A DNA stretch of 64,000 nt from Monoplex corrugatus (GCA_030674185.1 CM060312.1:59556902-59620901), one strand, 5' to 3'; counted from the first letter of the stretch, positions 1 through 12,161 are shown. Program-made: numbers and translations. Notes: generated by a model from the letters alone, not told the origin.

Positions 1-1776
1 GGCAAATTGTTGTTTTATCTGAGTTGTAAGTTTAACCAGGTGCTCAACTGTGGATCTCCCTTTTCTGAAACCTGCCTGGTTTACCGGAATAACGCTATTT
101 TTATCACAGTAATGTATAAGTCTATTCAAGACCAATCTTTCCATTAGTTTGCTCGTATGGGACGTCAACGCAATAGGTCTGTAACTGTTTTTATTGTTTT
201 TAGGCTTTCCTGCTTTTAATATGGGTATAACAACAGACTTTTGCCATACCTGTGATACAGTTCCACTCACCCAGCATTTCTGAAAAATTTTGTGTAAGAA
301 AATAATATAATTTTTCTGGAAGATGCTTAATCATTTCAGTTGAAACTGCATCGACACCTACCGAACTCCTTTTGTTGTGTAGAGACAAGATAGTGTTTTT
401 TAGCTCTTCTTGGGTGATCGGAGAATTAAACCAGCAATCATTCTGAGGTATTGGATCAGTGAAAATAGGGTTGTTAGCTGCCGTTTCTCTGTAGTGTTTG
501 CAGTTAGGGGACAACCCATCTACTTTACTATTTTCAGCAAAGAGTTCTCCAAAAGTTTCAGCTTTGTCCATGTCGGAAGGAAATTTGTGACATGTATCAA
601 TCATTATTGGACATCTAGGTAAGTTGGCTCCGTTTTTCATTTGATTCATTTTTGTCCAGACTTTATGAAAATCCTTAAAATCTGAAATTTCTTTGGTGCA
701 GTATGATGCCCAATAATCTTTCTTTGCTTCAGCGATGATTTTATTACACTGGGTGTTAGCTTTTTTCATTTCCATGTGATCGTCCGGTTTTCTGCTTTTG
801 ATGTAGATTTTGAATTTATCTTTTTTATACTGAACTGCTTTCTCACATGCCTCTGTCCACCAAACATTACCCAAACGATAATTAGACTTAAAAGTTTTGA
901 GTTTCGGAATGGAGAGGTCTGCAGCAGCTAGAACTGACTCCTGGAACTTAGAAAACATAACGTCTACATTTTCACTTTCATAATGCTTATATTCTTGTTT
1001 AGCAAGAGCAATCTGAAACATGGTCCAATCAGCACGCATGTAATTATATTTTGGTATAATGTCAGGAGTGCTGTCTTTCATCCTGATGTTGTCATTTGTT
1101 ATTGCTACGATGATAGGTAAGTGATCACTTCCCAAAGTATCTCTGTGAGTGTCCCAGGTACAGCATGGTACTAATTCTGGTGATATTAGTGACAGATCGA
1201 TGGCTGTTGCCCGGTGTTTGGAAACAGGAATTCTGGTGACACTCCCATCATTCAAAAGGTCAACTATGTTTTCTACTAAACAATTGCTTGTAACAGTACA
1301 ACAATCTTTTTCCCAAAACGGGCAGTGGGAATTAAAGTCTCCACCTATTAGCCATCTACCGTGCTGCAGATCCGGAATCGTACGCAGCCATTCTGTATTG
1401 TGGTCATTTGGACCTGTTGGCAGGTAGACTGACAAAACGTTCAGGATGAAAGAATTACTGAATTGTACTGTGGCGGCACAAGCGTGTAAGTCTTCAGAGG
1501 ATGTTAAAATTGGGGAATTAAATATGTGATACTGCAACTCTTTAAGTATATATATCGCAGTAGCTACCTTCTTCCCGGGATTTCCTAAGTCATATATTGG
1601 AGGATAATAATAATTTTGGAATTTGGAAGTTTGGTTGGGATAACATTAAGGGACTGCAAAATTAAAACTTCACACTGATTTGATGAGAGAAAATGTTCCA
1701 GGTATGCGGAATTGGTGGAAATAGATCTACAATTCCACTGCAAAAATTTGATTTGTGATTGTTGGCGCAGTTTCAT
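1..1776 (-). mobile_element. I/Jockey-group LINE ORF2 (endonuclease plus start of reverse transcriptase), frameshifted and cut by the window edge
   Basis: ORF2 of a non-LTR retrotransposon, read right to left. The N-terminal piece (1776-1620) begins the APE-type endonuclease with FLQWNCRSI. A slip in an ATT-rich run near 1605 moves the frame, and the main open frame (1537-200) carries GGDFNSHCPFW (catalytic Asp/Asn block) and SDHLPI (catalytic His block). A basic linker follows, then the first RT blocks (ITQEELKNTILSLHNKR). A second frameshift near 240-260 separates this from RT motifs read in the next frame at 1-240: VVIPILKAGKPK, YRPIALTSHTSKLMERL and QAGFRKGRST. The RT palm with the catalytic Asp pair lies beyond the left edge. 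Endonuclease followed by RT with a YRPI/QAGFR signature fits the I/Nimb/Jockey group; the exact clade is not certain. The copy is dead as assembled because of at least two frameshifts. Confidence 0.88.
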
Positions 1777-2162
1777 TGTTGGCTAATCTCCTATGTTAAA
1801 TTAAAGGTTATTTGTTTGATAATCACGAATACTTTGGTTTTCTGCGTACGAGAAAAAATGGCCAGAAAGAAAACATTAACAACTTAGACTACTAATAAAA
1901 GGTAGGGGGGGGGGGGAATGTAGTTAAAACTATGGGAAAAAGTCCTTCTAATAGAGAAAATAGGTAGATTATGAACAGAAACAAATAACAAATAAATAAA
2001 ACAATGGTATACACGCCGTCAAATGTACGGAGATTATAGTCTGACCGAGTCCTGATAGTCTGACTAAGTAAATTCTAGCGTTTGTATACTTTCATCAAGG
2101 GAATTGTCAGAGATGATGAGGAAAAAGTCCTGTGACAAGAATCGTTGATAACTGAAGATATA
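1777..2162. other. Inter-ORF spacer of the LINE
   Basis: About 390 bases lie between the end of the SGNH-like ORF1 and the start of the endonuclease ORF2, both on the minus strand. The stretch is AT-rich with a run of 12-13 G at 1907-1918. I see no open frame or RNA gene in it. It is long for an ORF1-ORF2 spacer, so a small insertion is possible. Confidence 0.5.
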
Positions 2163-2742
2163 CTAAAACATATCATATTGCAGCCACCACGGTTCGTAGT
2201 TGTTAAAATGGTGGAACCTTCCTCGGGGGAATCTAGAGGAGTGTAGCCGTGAAGAACGTGACCGTGTTGTTCTCCTAGGGGTCTCCCAAAAGAGATCCCG
2301 AACGTGTCTTCCCAGGTTCCCAGCTATCACGCTGCTTCCTCTGACAGTGGGGTGTATATTGTCGTGAAGAAACTGCTGGTTGGTGCGAAGGTTTTCGTGG
2401 GAGACAAAAGATACGTTTTTGATGTCAACAAGCTCAGCAGATAAGAAAGCGTTGTACAAATTCCGCTGAACCTCCATACGTGCATGTCGTACAGGGGCGA
2501 CCTTGCTGATGACTATCTTTGTGTTTGGGTATTTTTGTGCTACATATTTGATGCAAGTAGTAAGATGTTGAGTTGTTGTTGCGATATCTTTATTTAGTTC
2601 GTGAACACCACAATGGAAAACGATACAGTCCGCAGGAATGTCAAATTGAGATAGAGTCTTGTCTAAAGAGCCTTTTATGTCATTAATGTTATTCACAGCA
2701 CACGAGTCTCCTTCGAAACCGTAAGATCGTCCCAGTCTTCTT
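2163..2742 (-). pseudogene. LINE ORF1 remnant: SGNH/GDSL-hydrolase-like (esterase) domain, N-terminus lost in a microsatellite
   Basis: The open frame ends at 2163 and, outside the microsatellite, encodes about 190 residues that look like the C-terminal three quarters of an SGNH hydrolase. CIVFHCGVHELNKD matches the Gly/Asn block, and FLHDNIHPTVRGS matches the last block with the catalytic Asp-x-x-His. The tail is Arg/Ser-rich (RRTTRSRSSRLHSSR), as expected for a nucleic-acid-binding ORF1 end. Esterase-like ORF1 proteins are known from CR1 and related LINEs. The EN/RT ORF2 follows immediately downstream on the same strand, so this is the element's ORF1 and not a host lipase. The N-terminal GDS-L block with the nucleophile serine is missing: the frame passes straight into a (GT)n(GA)n microsatellite. 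Confidence 0.7.
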
Positions 2743-2744
2743 GA

Positions 2745-2749
2745 GTGTG

Positions 2750-2830
<81 letters not shown>

Positions 2831-2907
2831 TGTGTGTGTGTCCGTGTGTGTGTCCGTGTGTGTGTGTCCGGGTGTGTGTGTGTGTGTGTCCGTGTGTGTG
2901 TGTGTCC

Positions 2908-2951
<44 letters not shown>
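2745..2951. repeat. Compound microsatellite (GT)n(GA)n
   Basis: About 160 bp of GT repeats with GTCC interruptions run directly into about 40 bp of GA. It replaces the 5' end of the LINE ORF1. Open frames across it (Cys-Val or Thr-His runs) are artefacts. Confidence 0.97.
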
Positions 2952-2954
<3 letters not shown>

Positions 2955-3378
2955 GCAGAACATCAAATACACACGTTAAAGATCCCTTTCACCATGATAG
3001 CGTTCGATGGGCTTATGCAAACATGAACATAATCATCGATGGGCGCGGTAGTCATGTGAGTAAACGTCGGACTTGCAATCGGAAGGTCCTAGGTTCGATC
3101 CGCCAAGGAGATGTTTTTTTAATATCCTGGGTCAACATGTGTGCAGACATGCCAATGCCTAAACCCCCTTGGCATGCAGAATGTCAAATATTATCGTTAC
3201 CGATCTTGTAAGTCATGTCAGTGTGTGGCTTGTGGAAATACGAGAACACTCAGCTTGCACGCTTACCGAAGACGGAGTATGCAGAGATTATGCAGCGACA
3301 TACCGCCTGCACAGTGTGGGCAAAATGATGTACGTCGTCTCAGAAAAAAATATCGGAACGCTTGAAAAAAAAAAAAAA
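2955..3378 (+). mobile_element. tRNA-headed SINE (family 1, copy a) preceded by a fragment of a SINE core
   Basis: A Pol III-type head starts near 3039. An A-box-like sequence is at 3049-3060 (TAGTCATGTGAG) and a near-perfect B box at 3092-3101 (GGTTCGATCC). The body includes the phrase GTCAACATGTGTGCAGACATGCC, split here as GTCAACATG and GTGCAGAC, and the copy ends in an A-tail at 3364-3378. Just upstream, 2955-3030 (ACGTTAAAGATCCC ... GCGTTCGATGGGCTTATG) resembles the central part of common molluscan SINEs, so two SINE pieces abut. A diverged second copy lies at 26050-26362. Confidence 0.8.
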
Positions 3379-3379
3379 C

Positions 3380-3503
3380 ATCAACAAGTAATAATAATGA
3401 AATACAAAAATAAAAACAACAAGAAGAGCAGCAACAACCAAAAACAAACAACAACCCTCACACACACAAGCACAAAAAAGACCGACAGACAGACAGACAG
3501 ACA

Positions 3504-3540
<37 letters not shown>

Positions 3541-3647
3541 GCACACACATATACAATCACAGACACATACAGAGACACGTGTGTATGTGTGTGTGTGTGT
3601 GTGTTTGTATGGTGTGTGTGCATGTGTGTGTGTGTGTGTGTTTGTAT

Positions 3648-3700
<53 letters not shown>
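3380..3700. repeat. A-rich stretch and (CA)n/(GT)n microsatellites
   Basis: A-rich DNA (3380-3480) is followed by CAGA and CA repeats (3482-3545) and, after a short spacer, GT repeats (3580-3700). The CA and GT blocks face each other and could fold back. No gene is supported. Confidence 0.95.
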
Positions 3701-4200
3701 TTTAAATATTTACTCTCTTTCATTAAACAGAAAACTGAAAGATGTCGCCACTTTTAAACAACAACAAAAATCCAGATTTGAGAACGTAACTCTATATCCC
3801 AGTTGTGGATATCATTGCCTTCGTTTCAATAATCATGCAACGAACCGAATTCCACATTTAATTGCTTGGATCAAGATCCAAAGCAATCGAAATAAATGTA
3901 AACTAGTTGTAGGCCTATTGAATCTGAGTACGTAACTCAGACGAATATGACAACAATTTTTATTTTGGCAGTCAGCAAACTGACAGGTGAAAAAACTCAA
4001 CAACAAGACCCACCACTGTCAAAAATTGCCAAATCTCCTTAGCTGAAAACAAACAACATCAACAAAATCTAACTAGGCCTAACATATTCTTGATTCTACT
4101 TTTTCGATAAAATTTTTTACAAAAATCGAATCAGCTTGTCACGAAACGAACTAACTAGACCTATAGGCTATGCTTAAAACGTTTGCTGAAAACGCCGATC
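3701..4200. other. Unique AT-rich upstream region, no gene seen
   Basis: Non-repetitive sequence left of the stress-protein gene. It contains several CTAG/AGGCCTA words (for example near 4071 and 4155) but no convincing open frame or RNA gene. Confidence 0.5.
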
Positions 4201-4242
4201 AACAAAGCTAAGAGGCCGAAGGCTGTTTTGAGCAAGGTGTAG

Positions 4243-4247
4243 CCAAT
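4243..4247 (+). promoter_or_regulatory. Possible CCAAT box of the universal stress protein gene
   Basis: CCAAT sits about 260 bp before the start codon at 4506, in a GC-richer patch that stands out from its AT-rich surroundings. No TATA box is obvious. If it is used, transcription would start near 4310-4340 and give a 5' UTR of roughly 170-200 nt. This is weak, position-based evidence. Confidence 0.25.
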
Positions 4248-4505
4248 CCGAATGTGCTTTCAGCACAATCTCTAGTCCCGTAAGCTTACAGCACTCCGAC
4301 AAAGCTGTGTGCGAGCAACGCTGTCGTTCATTGACCGGTTCCCACAATCCCTAAACCTACAGAGGGTCGCCAGCCCGGAACAGACGATAGCTGACGCAGG
4401 CGACAGCACCGCCACAACAGTCGCACAGCCGTGTAGTAGTGTGAGCCTACTAGCCTACTGTAGAAAGAGCACAACATAAGTTTCTTTGAAGAAGAACAGG
4501 AAAAG

Positions 4506-4596
4506 ATGGAGCAACAGCAGCAACAGTGTCTTGGGGGTGGAGGTATCATCATTCTAGCTGTGGACGCAAGCAAACATTGCGAAATTGCCTTCGGTT
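4506..4596 (+). CDS. USP gene exon 1 (start codon to beta-1/helix-1)
   Basis: It encodes 30 residues plus one base: a Met-Glu and poly-Gln start, a Gly run, then GIIILAVDASKHCEIAFG, which is the beta-1 strand and the start of helix 1 of the UspA fold. The Asp in AVDAS is the conserved adenine-contacting position. The exon ends at GGTT followed by the strong donor GTGAGT (4597-4602), leaving one base (T) that pairs with GT at the start of exon 2 to make a Cys codon. The exon is too short to be found by ORF length. It was recognised from the motif and confirmed by phase and by continuity with exon 2. The ATG at 4506 is the first in frame before the motif. Confidence 0.85.
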
Positions 4597-5814
4597 GTGA
4601 GTAGACAGATCTAGCCTAAAGAGAGTTGAGATGACTGAAAATGAGATGATTTTTTTTCCCAAGATGATTTTTTTTTTATTAGCTTATTTAGATCAAGAGT
4701 TCTGTAGTTTGATTCTTAGTAGATTTGTTTTATCAGTTCGTGCTCACAAATACCATAAATACCATGCTTTTTAAAATATTTTTTTTAGGGTTATTTGGTC
4801 CTGATTCTCTGTGATAAGAAAATGTCCGCTGCTTGAACTTCTAGATCTACAGCTATTCTGCAAAAAATGCTCATGTAAAATATGCTTTTGTTTTATTTCA
4901 TTATTTTGTAAGAAACCTTTTCTCGATTAATTGAATCCAGGAATAGCCTGAACATGCCTAAATGAAGGATGGATGGGCATGATTTTGTGCCGTATATATG
5001 ATAGTATGGTATACCTATAAACATATCCTTGACAAACTAGGCAAGTGTTCTATTGTTGCCATGCCAGTGCGAACGTCTGCGTGGGAAAAGTCAGAAAGTA
5101 GATCTAGATCTGCAGACAAGGTTAAAGCATACCAGATCGTGTAGGTATCAAGAGTAGGCTATTGGTAGTAAGCTGTTTGTTGTGGGAAGGCTGTAGAGAG
5201 AAAGGATTTTTTTTTTTCGGTGTTGGGTCTTTAGCAAAGGCGATAGCAGTAGGGGTGCCGTTTTATTTTATCAAACATCATCTTAAGATTCTGTAATCAG
5301 GCCGAATAGAAGGTGCTTTTTGTTCGGGATTTTATTTTATTTTATTTTATTTTATTTTTTGAAATGGTGATGAATAGGCAAGATGTACTCTCAGATCTAC
5401 ATGGCTGCATGCAGTGTGATTTCCAATCTCTAGTGAAATATTTCAACAGCTTTTTATATTTATTTTTCTTCTTCTTTTAAATTGCGTTCAAACAGAAAAA
5501 AAATTGCAAAGTTTAGACTAGGATACACAGGCCTAAATGGATTCTGATGATAAATAAGAATTTTGGCTGATAAAATCTTGTTAATTCACCCTTGGGGGCA
5601 CGACTGTAGGGAAAAATATCAGGCCTGTTTCTATATTAGAGGAGTAAAATGGTAATGATTAATAGTCTAATGTAGATATCTATAGCTAGATGTAGAACTT
5701 ATGTTGAATTGTGAAAAAACGGGTGAATTTATACATGTGTTAAATGTTAAGAAAGCAAACGGATCGGGCTACACAGATCTGTTGTCCTAAATCTTCACTT
5801 ATGAATGATACGCA

Positions 5815-5829
5815 TCTGTCTGTCTGTCT

Positions 5830-5879
<50 letters not shown>

Positions 5880-5951
5880 ACCTCTCTCCCTCCCTCTCTC
5901 AGACAAAAGTATTAAATCAATGATATACATTTGCTGGTTAATCAAACTATG

Positions 5952-6016
<65 letters not shown>

Positions 6017-6106
6017 CATTTGACTTTGAGTTACGATGTATTGCGATAGGAGCTTTTTGCTTTCGGCCATAAATCGTTTACGTTTTGCTCAGTCTGTCAG
6101 TCCGTT

Positions 6107-6195
<89 letters not shown>
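5815..6195. repeat. (CTGT)n, (CT)n and (CA)n microsatellites
   Basis: CT blocks lie at 5833-5880, 5953-6014 and 6120-6150, the last running into CA repeats up to 6194. Short CTGT runs precede two of the blocks. Confidence 0.95.
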
Positions 6196-6198
<3 letters not shown>

Positions 6199-6344
6199 CA
6201 GACTACAGATTGTTTCTAGTGCTTTGGCCGTTTGCCCCCAAAAGCCAAACGACACAAAGACCGAGTCGTACAAACATAACTAACATATTGTAATCATGAA
6301 AACATTCCACTTGACTAGTGGCTTATGGTATTGTTTAATCATAC

Positions 6345-6435
6345 GTGTCTCGCGCGCGCTGTGTGTGTATGCGTGTGGGTGCTTTGTGTGTGTGTGTGTG
6401 TGTGTGTGTGTTTGAGAGAGAGAGAGAGAGAGAGT
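6345..6435. repeat. Compound (GT)n(GA)n microsatellite
   Basis: CGCGCGCTG leads into GT repeats and then directly into GA repeats, the same GT-then-GA order seen at several other sites in this window. Confidence 0.93.
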
Positions 6436-7599
6436 TTTCTTTCCCCCCTCATTGTACCCGTAGTCAGTGGATTGAAGATCTTAAACTGATAAAGGCCTTT
6501 GACAACACGGCATGGTTTTTACTCCCGTCTTCACTGTTAGTGTTATGTTATCGGCGTCAGTAGTCTGTTTTTGGTAGTTTGTACTGCGCGCTGGGTCGCT
6601 GTTCTCTCGTGTCATCAGTTTCGTAAGGCAAGCTAGTGTGCAAGGTGGACGTCACAGAGGCGCATGATTTTGTTCATCACTTCATGCACACACATGCACA
6701 TGATCAATCAGTGTTTCTTTAACTAGAGAAAAGCTTCCGCTTTCCAGTCTGAAGGAGCGAGGTCAAATCTGGCCCGAGAGAACTTTGTGTGTGTGTGTGT
6801 GTGTGTATGTATGCGACTTCCAAGTCTGCCCAGCTGTGCATGAGTGCCTGACCCAGCTTGTTCAGGGGGCTGGGAAATAATCGAGCTGGCGGAGATTTTG
6901 TTTCCGCCGTCCGAGTTCTAGCGCGGAGAGAAGTTGGGGTCTTTGCCTTCTCATTTCTCTACGGCCTCGGGGTTGTGGGACACCACCACCCACCCTCACC
7001 ACCTCACCCGACCACCTGCCACCACCACCACCACCCGTTTTTTTTGTTTGTTTTTTAGCACAGGCACATGTGGTCTCTCTTAACTGATGGTTTCACACAG
7101 GCACATGCTTTTGATTGTAAGGACCGATTTAAGCTTCGGTTTAGACGATCCAGGTGTGTTGTACGCAAATCTGAACTTCAAATGTTATATGGATATCGTG
7201 TGTACTGTTGCTTTGTGTGTGTTTTATCGGTCGGTAGGCCTGCATAACCTGAAAACTTGTATGCTGGTTTTCGTGACAACTTTTCCAGAAGACGATTGCG
7301 TGAAGTGTAGACCTAGATCTGTCAGTTCTAGGAGTAACATCTACGTAAACGAGCACTTTTGTCAATGATGGAGCGTGACTTTGTTTCCAAATCAAGTACG
7401 CGATTGTCCTGAGGCTTTTGGCAATGGCTCATGATGAAGACACGAGGAAAAGATACGCACAAACTGTCATTGCGGTCTGCTATATAAAATTTTGCTTGAC
7501 ATTGTGAACAGGTACAATAAACCTGTTGATTCGTTGTGTTATGAAGACGTGGCTGCTTGTGACTAGTGATAAACAAAAAAACGATATGCTGATACTGAT

Positions 7600-7880
7600 T
7601 TATCAGTCGGCCGGTCAGTCAGTCACTGAATCGATAAAACAGTAGTCAATCAATCGATCACTCAGCCAATGAACCAATTAGTCAGTCAGTCAGTCATACC
7701 TCAGTCAATCAGTAAATCAAACAACTACGCAAAATATCATTCATTCAGTCAGTCAATCAATCAATCAGTTAATCAGTCTCTCAGTCACTCAGACAGTGAG
7801 TAAATAGTAAATCAGACAATTATCAAACGGTAATACTAATAGAGCAAAAATCAGCGAATCAATCAACCAGTTACTGAAAC
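7600..7880. repeat. Degenerate tetranucleotide repeat based on TCAG/TCAA
   Basis: About 280 bp built from TCAG, TCAA and TCAC words, for example TCAGTCAGTCAGTCA near 7682 and AATCAATCAATCAG near 7755. It looks like an old, decayed tetranucleotide microsatellite. No gene. Confidence 0.85.
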
Positions 7881-8044
7881 TATGGGAAAGGGAAAAAAGA
7901 AAATCTTTATAATATCATAAAAAATTTCTTTTTTGCATTGTATGTAAAATTTGAAACGTCATCTAATCATGCAGGCATTTTTCTAATCTTACAAACTTGA
8001 TTGTTGAGTAAGATCTTTTTTTTTATTTTACAGGCTTATTTTGT

Positions 8045-8106
8045 GGTGTGTGTGTGTGTGTGTGTGTGGTGTGTGTTTAAACTCTTCCCTTTCTCTCTCT
8101 CTCTCG

Positions 8107-8165
<59 letters not shown>

Positions 8166-9339
8166 AACTTTTTAAATCTTAGTTTTGTCATTTTGACAAG
8201 AAGCACAAAACATAAACAAAAGCGTGACAACATGCAGGAAATGATAATACTGTCACATATGCCAACAGAACATTTATAAACACATACGATGTAAAGTTGT
8301 ACATGTATGATATTAACTGCAAAAAAACAACAAAAAACAAAGACAAACAAACAATAAAACAGTCATATATTAATGGTAAAGTGAAATTGGAAAGCATGTC
8401 ATGAGGATATGCATGTGCTGTCTGTTGAGAAACTGTAGTATGTTGTGCCATCCTGTGTTGAACTGGTTAAATTGAAGTTTATGTTAGCGTTATATTGTTC
8501 GATTTTGAACTTCATAGTCAGTAATTTTCGAAAAGTCAGATCTATTTGGAAGACATCTACCAATATTTAATTTATAGAAAAATGATTTTGTGAGCATTAT
8601 ACTTTGATAAGTTAATTTCTACTTAAGTTAATTTCTACCCCCTTTTTTTTCCATCTGGAATACATCTGTCAGTGTTAAAATTATAGAAAAATGATTTTGC
8701 GAGCATTATACTTTGATCAGTCTATTTCTACCCCCATTTTTCCTTTTTAAAGCCAGATGTATGAGGAAGACATCTGTCAATATTGAATTAATACAAAAAT
8801 GATTTTGGAGCGTTATACTTTGATCAGTTCATTTCCACCGTTTTTATTACATTTTTTTCCCTCCCTTTTTCATTCACACGTTCAGTCTTGATTTATCTCG
8901 TCATCTGCCTTTGGGGTGAGTCGGCCGCATGTGTGGCGACCTTGCAATGCGATATCGTGTGTTCAGGCCACTGAACTGGTGTACAATTAGCCAGTGTGGC
9001 CCCCTACGCTCCAAAAAAACTAACAGTTCACTGCGCTCGTGGCTTTGCAAGTTCATCACGTGCTGCACCGTTGCAGTCGATACTGAGTTTGGCATGCACT
9101 ACAGATTCCTTCCGAGGGCTTTTGTGTAGTGGTGTTATATTCCATTCTGTAGTTATGTTTTAGGATTAATGGTGTTGTAAACAAAATCTTTGGCTCTGAA
9201 TTTTTTAAAGATAAAAGGGATCTGTGACCGATCCCTTTCTTTCGTACTACAAAGCCATTTGTGTACCGGTGTGTGTTTGTATGTGTCATGTGTGCTTGCG
9301 CGTGTGTATGCATTGTGTGTATGAGGAGGGCAAGAATGT

Positions 9340-9345
<6 letters not shown>
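8045..9345. repeat. Tandem duplication, copy A (about 1.3 kb)
   Basis: The order is GT microsatellite, TTTAAACTCTTCCCTTTCTC, CT microsatellite, GTTAACTTTTTAAATC, an AT-rich body, a 270-bp stretch starting near 8905 (GTGAGTCGGCCGCATG) and an end at GGGCAAGAATGTGTGTG. All of this recurs in the same order in copy B about 1.35 kb downstream. The body contains three internal units of roughly 100 bp near 8540, 8650 and 8755, each ending near ATACTTTGAT(A/C)AGT. Open frames in either strand are shared by both copies but show no known domain. Confidence 0.92.
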
Positions 9346-9380
<35 letters not shown>

Positions 9381-10698
9381 GTGTGTGCGTGTGTGTGGTG
9401 TGTGCGTGTGTGTGTGTGTGTGTTTAAACTCTTCCCTTTTCTCTCTCATCTGCTTCTCTCTAATTCTTCTCTTACTCTCTCTTCTACTCTCTCTCCTCTC
9501 TCTCTCTCTCATTCTCTCTTGTTAACTTTTTAATCTTAGTTTTGGTTCATTTTGACAAGAAGCACAAAACATAATCAAAAGCGTGACAACATGCAAGGAA
9601 AATGATAATACTGTCACATAATGCCAAACAGAACATTTATAAACACATACGATGTTAAAGTTGTACATGTAAAGATATTAATGCAAAAAACAACAAAAAA
9701 ACAAAAACAAACAAAATAAAACAGTCTATATTAATGGTAAAGTGAAATTGGAAAGCATGTCATAGGATATGCATGTGCTGTTGTTGAGAAAATGTAGTAT
9801 GTTGTGCCATCCTGTTTGAACTGGTTTAAATTGAAGTTTATGTTAGCGTTATATTGTTCGATTTGAACATTCATATCATGTAATTTTCGAAAAGTCAGAT
9901 TATTGATGAAGATTTCTTACATAATTTAATTTATAGAAAAATGATTTGTGAGAATTATACGTTGATAAGTTAATTTCTACTTAAAGTTAATTTTAAACCT
10001 TTTTTTTCCATCTGGGAATACATCTGTCGTGTTAAAATTAGAGAAAAATGATTGTTGCGAGCATTATACTTTGATCAGTCTATTTCTACCCCTTTTTCCA
10101 TTTAAAGCCAGATGTATGTGGAAAACATCTGTCAATATTGAATTAATACAAAAATGATTTTGCGAGCGTTATACTTTGATCAGTTTCACTTTCACCGTTT
10201 TTATTACATTTTTTCCTCCTTTTTCATTCACCGTTCAGTCTTGATTTATCTCGTCATCTGCCTTTGGGGTGAGTCGGCGCATGTGTGGCGACCTTGCAAT
10301 GCGATATCGTGTGTTCAGGCCACTGAACTGGTGTACAATTAGCCAGTGTGGCCCCCTACGCTCCAAAAAAACATAACAGTTCACTGCGCTCGTGGCTTTG
10401 ACAAGTTCAACGTGCCTGCACCGTTGCAGTCGAACTGAGTTTGGCATGCACCCAACAGATTCCTTCCCGAGGGCTTTTGTGTAGTGTGTTATATTCCATT
10501 CTGTAGTATGTTCTAGGATTAGGTTGGTGTGAAACAAAATCTGGGCTCTGAATTTTTTTAAAGATAAAAAGGGATCTGTGACCCGACCCATTTCTTTCGT
10601 ACTACAAAGCCATTTGTGTACCGCGTGTGTGTTTGTATGTGTCCATGTGTGCTTGCGCGTGTGTATGCATATGTGTGTATGAGAGAGGGCAAGAATGT

Positions 10699-10700
<2 letters not shown>
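9346..10700. repeat. Tandem duplication, copy B (about 1.35 kb)
   Basis: A direct repeat of copy A including both microsatellites and the three internal sub-units. Differences are mostly single-base losses and gains, for example TCACACGTTC against TCACCGTTC and TCGGCCGC against TCGGCGC. It is followed by another GT block (10700-10845) that begins the motif a third time. The indel-dominated divergence is unlike ordinary substitution-driven decay. Confidence 0.92.
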
Positions 10701-10751
<51 letters not shown>

Positions 10752-11057
10752 CGTGTGTGTGTGTGTGCGTGTGTGTGTGTGTGCGTGTGCGTGCGGTGTG
10801 TGTGTTTCCATGCGTGCGTGCGTGCGTTTGTGAGTGTGTGTATCTATTTGTGAAAGAGAGAGTGAGGATGCTTTAGGATGTAAAATTTTTATAATTATGT
10901 TTCGTTGAAATGATATTCACAATGAACATGGATGATGACTGAAATTCCAAAACGTTTTATTACTCAGGGATAATAACGCTTATTGAGTTATTCCCATTGG
11001 ACTTGTCACACAGCGTGGTCCTTGCTTTTCTACACATAATAAAAAAATCAATATATG

Positions 11058-11207
11058 TCAACCATGCTAACAAAGCAAAAACTTAACCTTTTGATTCCCT
11101 CACCTATCCACCAGCTTTCTCCTGCAGGAAGCTGGTGGATAGAGTGAGGGAATCAAAAGGTTAAGTTTTTGCTGTTGATGGATAGGGTGTGGGAGTCAAA
11201 GGGTTAA
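11058..11207. mobile_element. Palindromic TTAA MITE, copy 1 (left end missing)
   Basis: It contains AAAACTTAACC...GATTCCCTCACC, the central CTGCAG inversion point, the reverse complement arm, and the right terminus GGAGTCAAAGGGTTAA at 11192-11207. The outer left terminus is absent. Confidence 0.82.
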
Positions 11208-11728
11208 AGAAAAAATGAAGCATAACACCTAAAATAAATACAGAAGTTATAACAATGAGTTTTGTAATAAAACATTAATATGCCAGTTTGTCAAGCTCTT
11301 TACAAAAGCACGAGAGACAATGGCAGACACATGTAAAGCAAACACACTCATGTCAGAGCCTAACAAAAACAGCCAAAACAAGAATGACAGCATGACAATA
11401 ATAGTAGTATTAGCGATCGTATGTAGATTTTTGTTTTTAAGATGAATTACACACATTGAATCAAATGAAAGGAAGAAAGTAAAGGAAGCATGAAAAGCAA
11501 CAATAACAACAACAAAAAATGAAAAAAATGAGGTGGGGTGGGGGTGGGTGGGTGGGGGGATTAGGCCAGAGAGGACCGTGCGGTAGCGGAAAACGAAAGA
11601 AGATAAAGTATTCATCCCTGGCCTGTTATGAAACTATAATTATGATCGGCATTCAAACTGTGTAAAACTACACATGTTGCCATGTTCAAACATCCAGCAT
11701 CAGTAACAGCTGTTGCACTTTCACCACA

Positions 11729-12093
11729 GGTGTGTGTGTGTGTGTGACTGTGTGTGTGTGTGCCTGTGTATGACTCTGTGTGTGTGTGTGTGTGTGTGTG
11801 TTTTTAGAGAGAGAGGGGGGGAGGGTGTCATGAGAACTGGACAAGACTGTACCGTCAGATAACATCTCAGATTAGTGTGTGTGTGTGTCACTGTGTGTGT
11901 GTGTGTCACTGTGTGTGTGTGTGTGTGTTTCAGAGAGATAGAGGGGGGAGGGTGTCATGAGAACTGGACAAAACTATATCGTCAAATGATATCTCAAATG
12001 TGTGTGTGTGTGCGTGCGCGCGCGCGTGTGTGTGTGAAAGAGAGAGAGAGAGGAAGAGGGAGAGAGTGTATCGTCATATGATATATCAAATTT

Positions 12094-12161
<68 letters not shown>

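Noticed and set aside
2163..2742. Host GDSL lipase/esterase
   Set aside because: Directly upstream of a LINE EN/RT ORF on the same strand, no introns or signal peptide, Arg/Ser-rich tail; best explained as LINE ORF1.
4480..4500. Heat-shock element before the USP start codon
   Set aside because: TTCTTTGAAGAAGAA has GAA/TTC words, but the spacing does not fit the alternating 5-bp HSE pattern.
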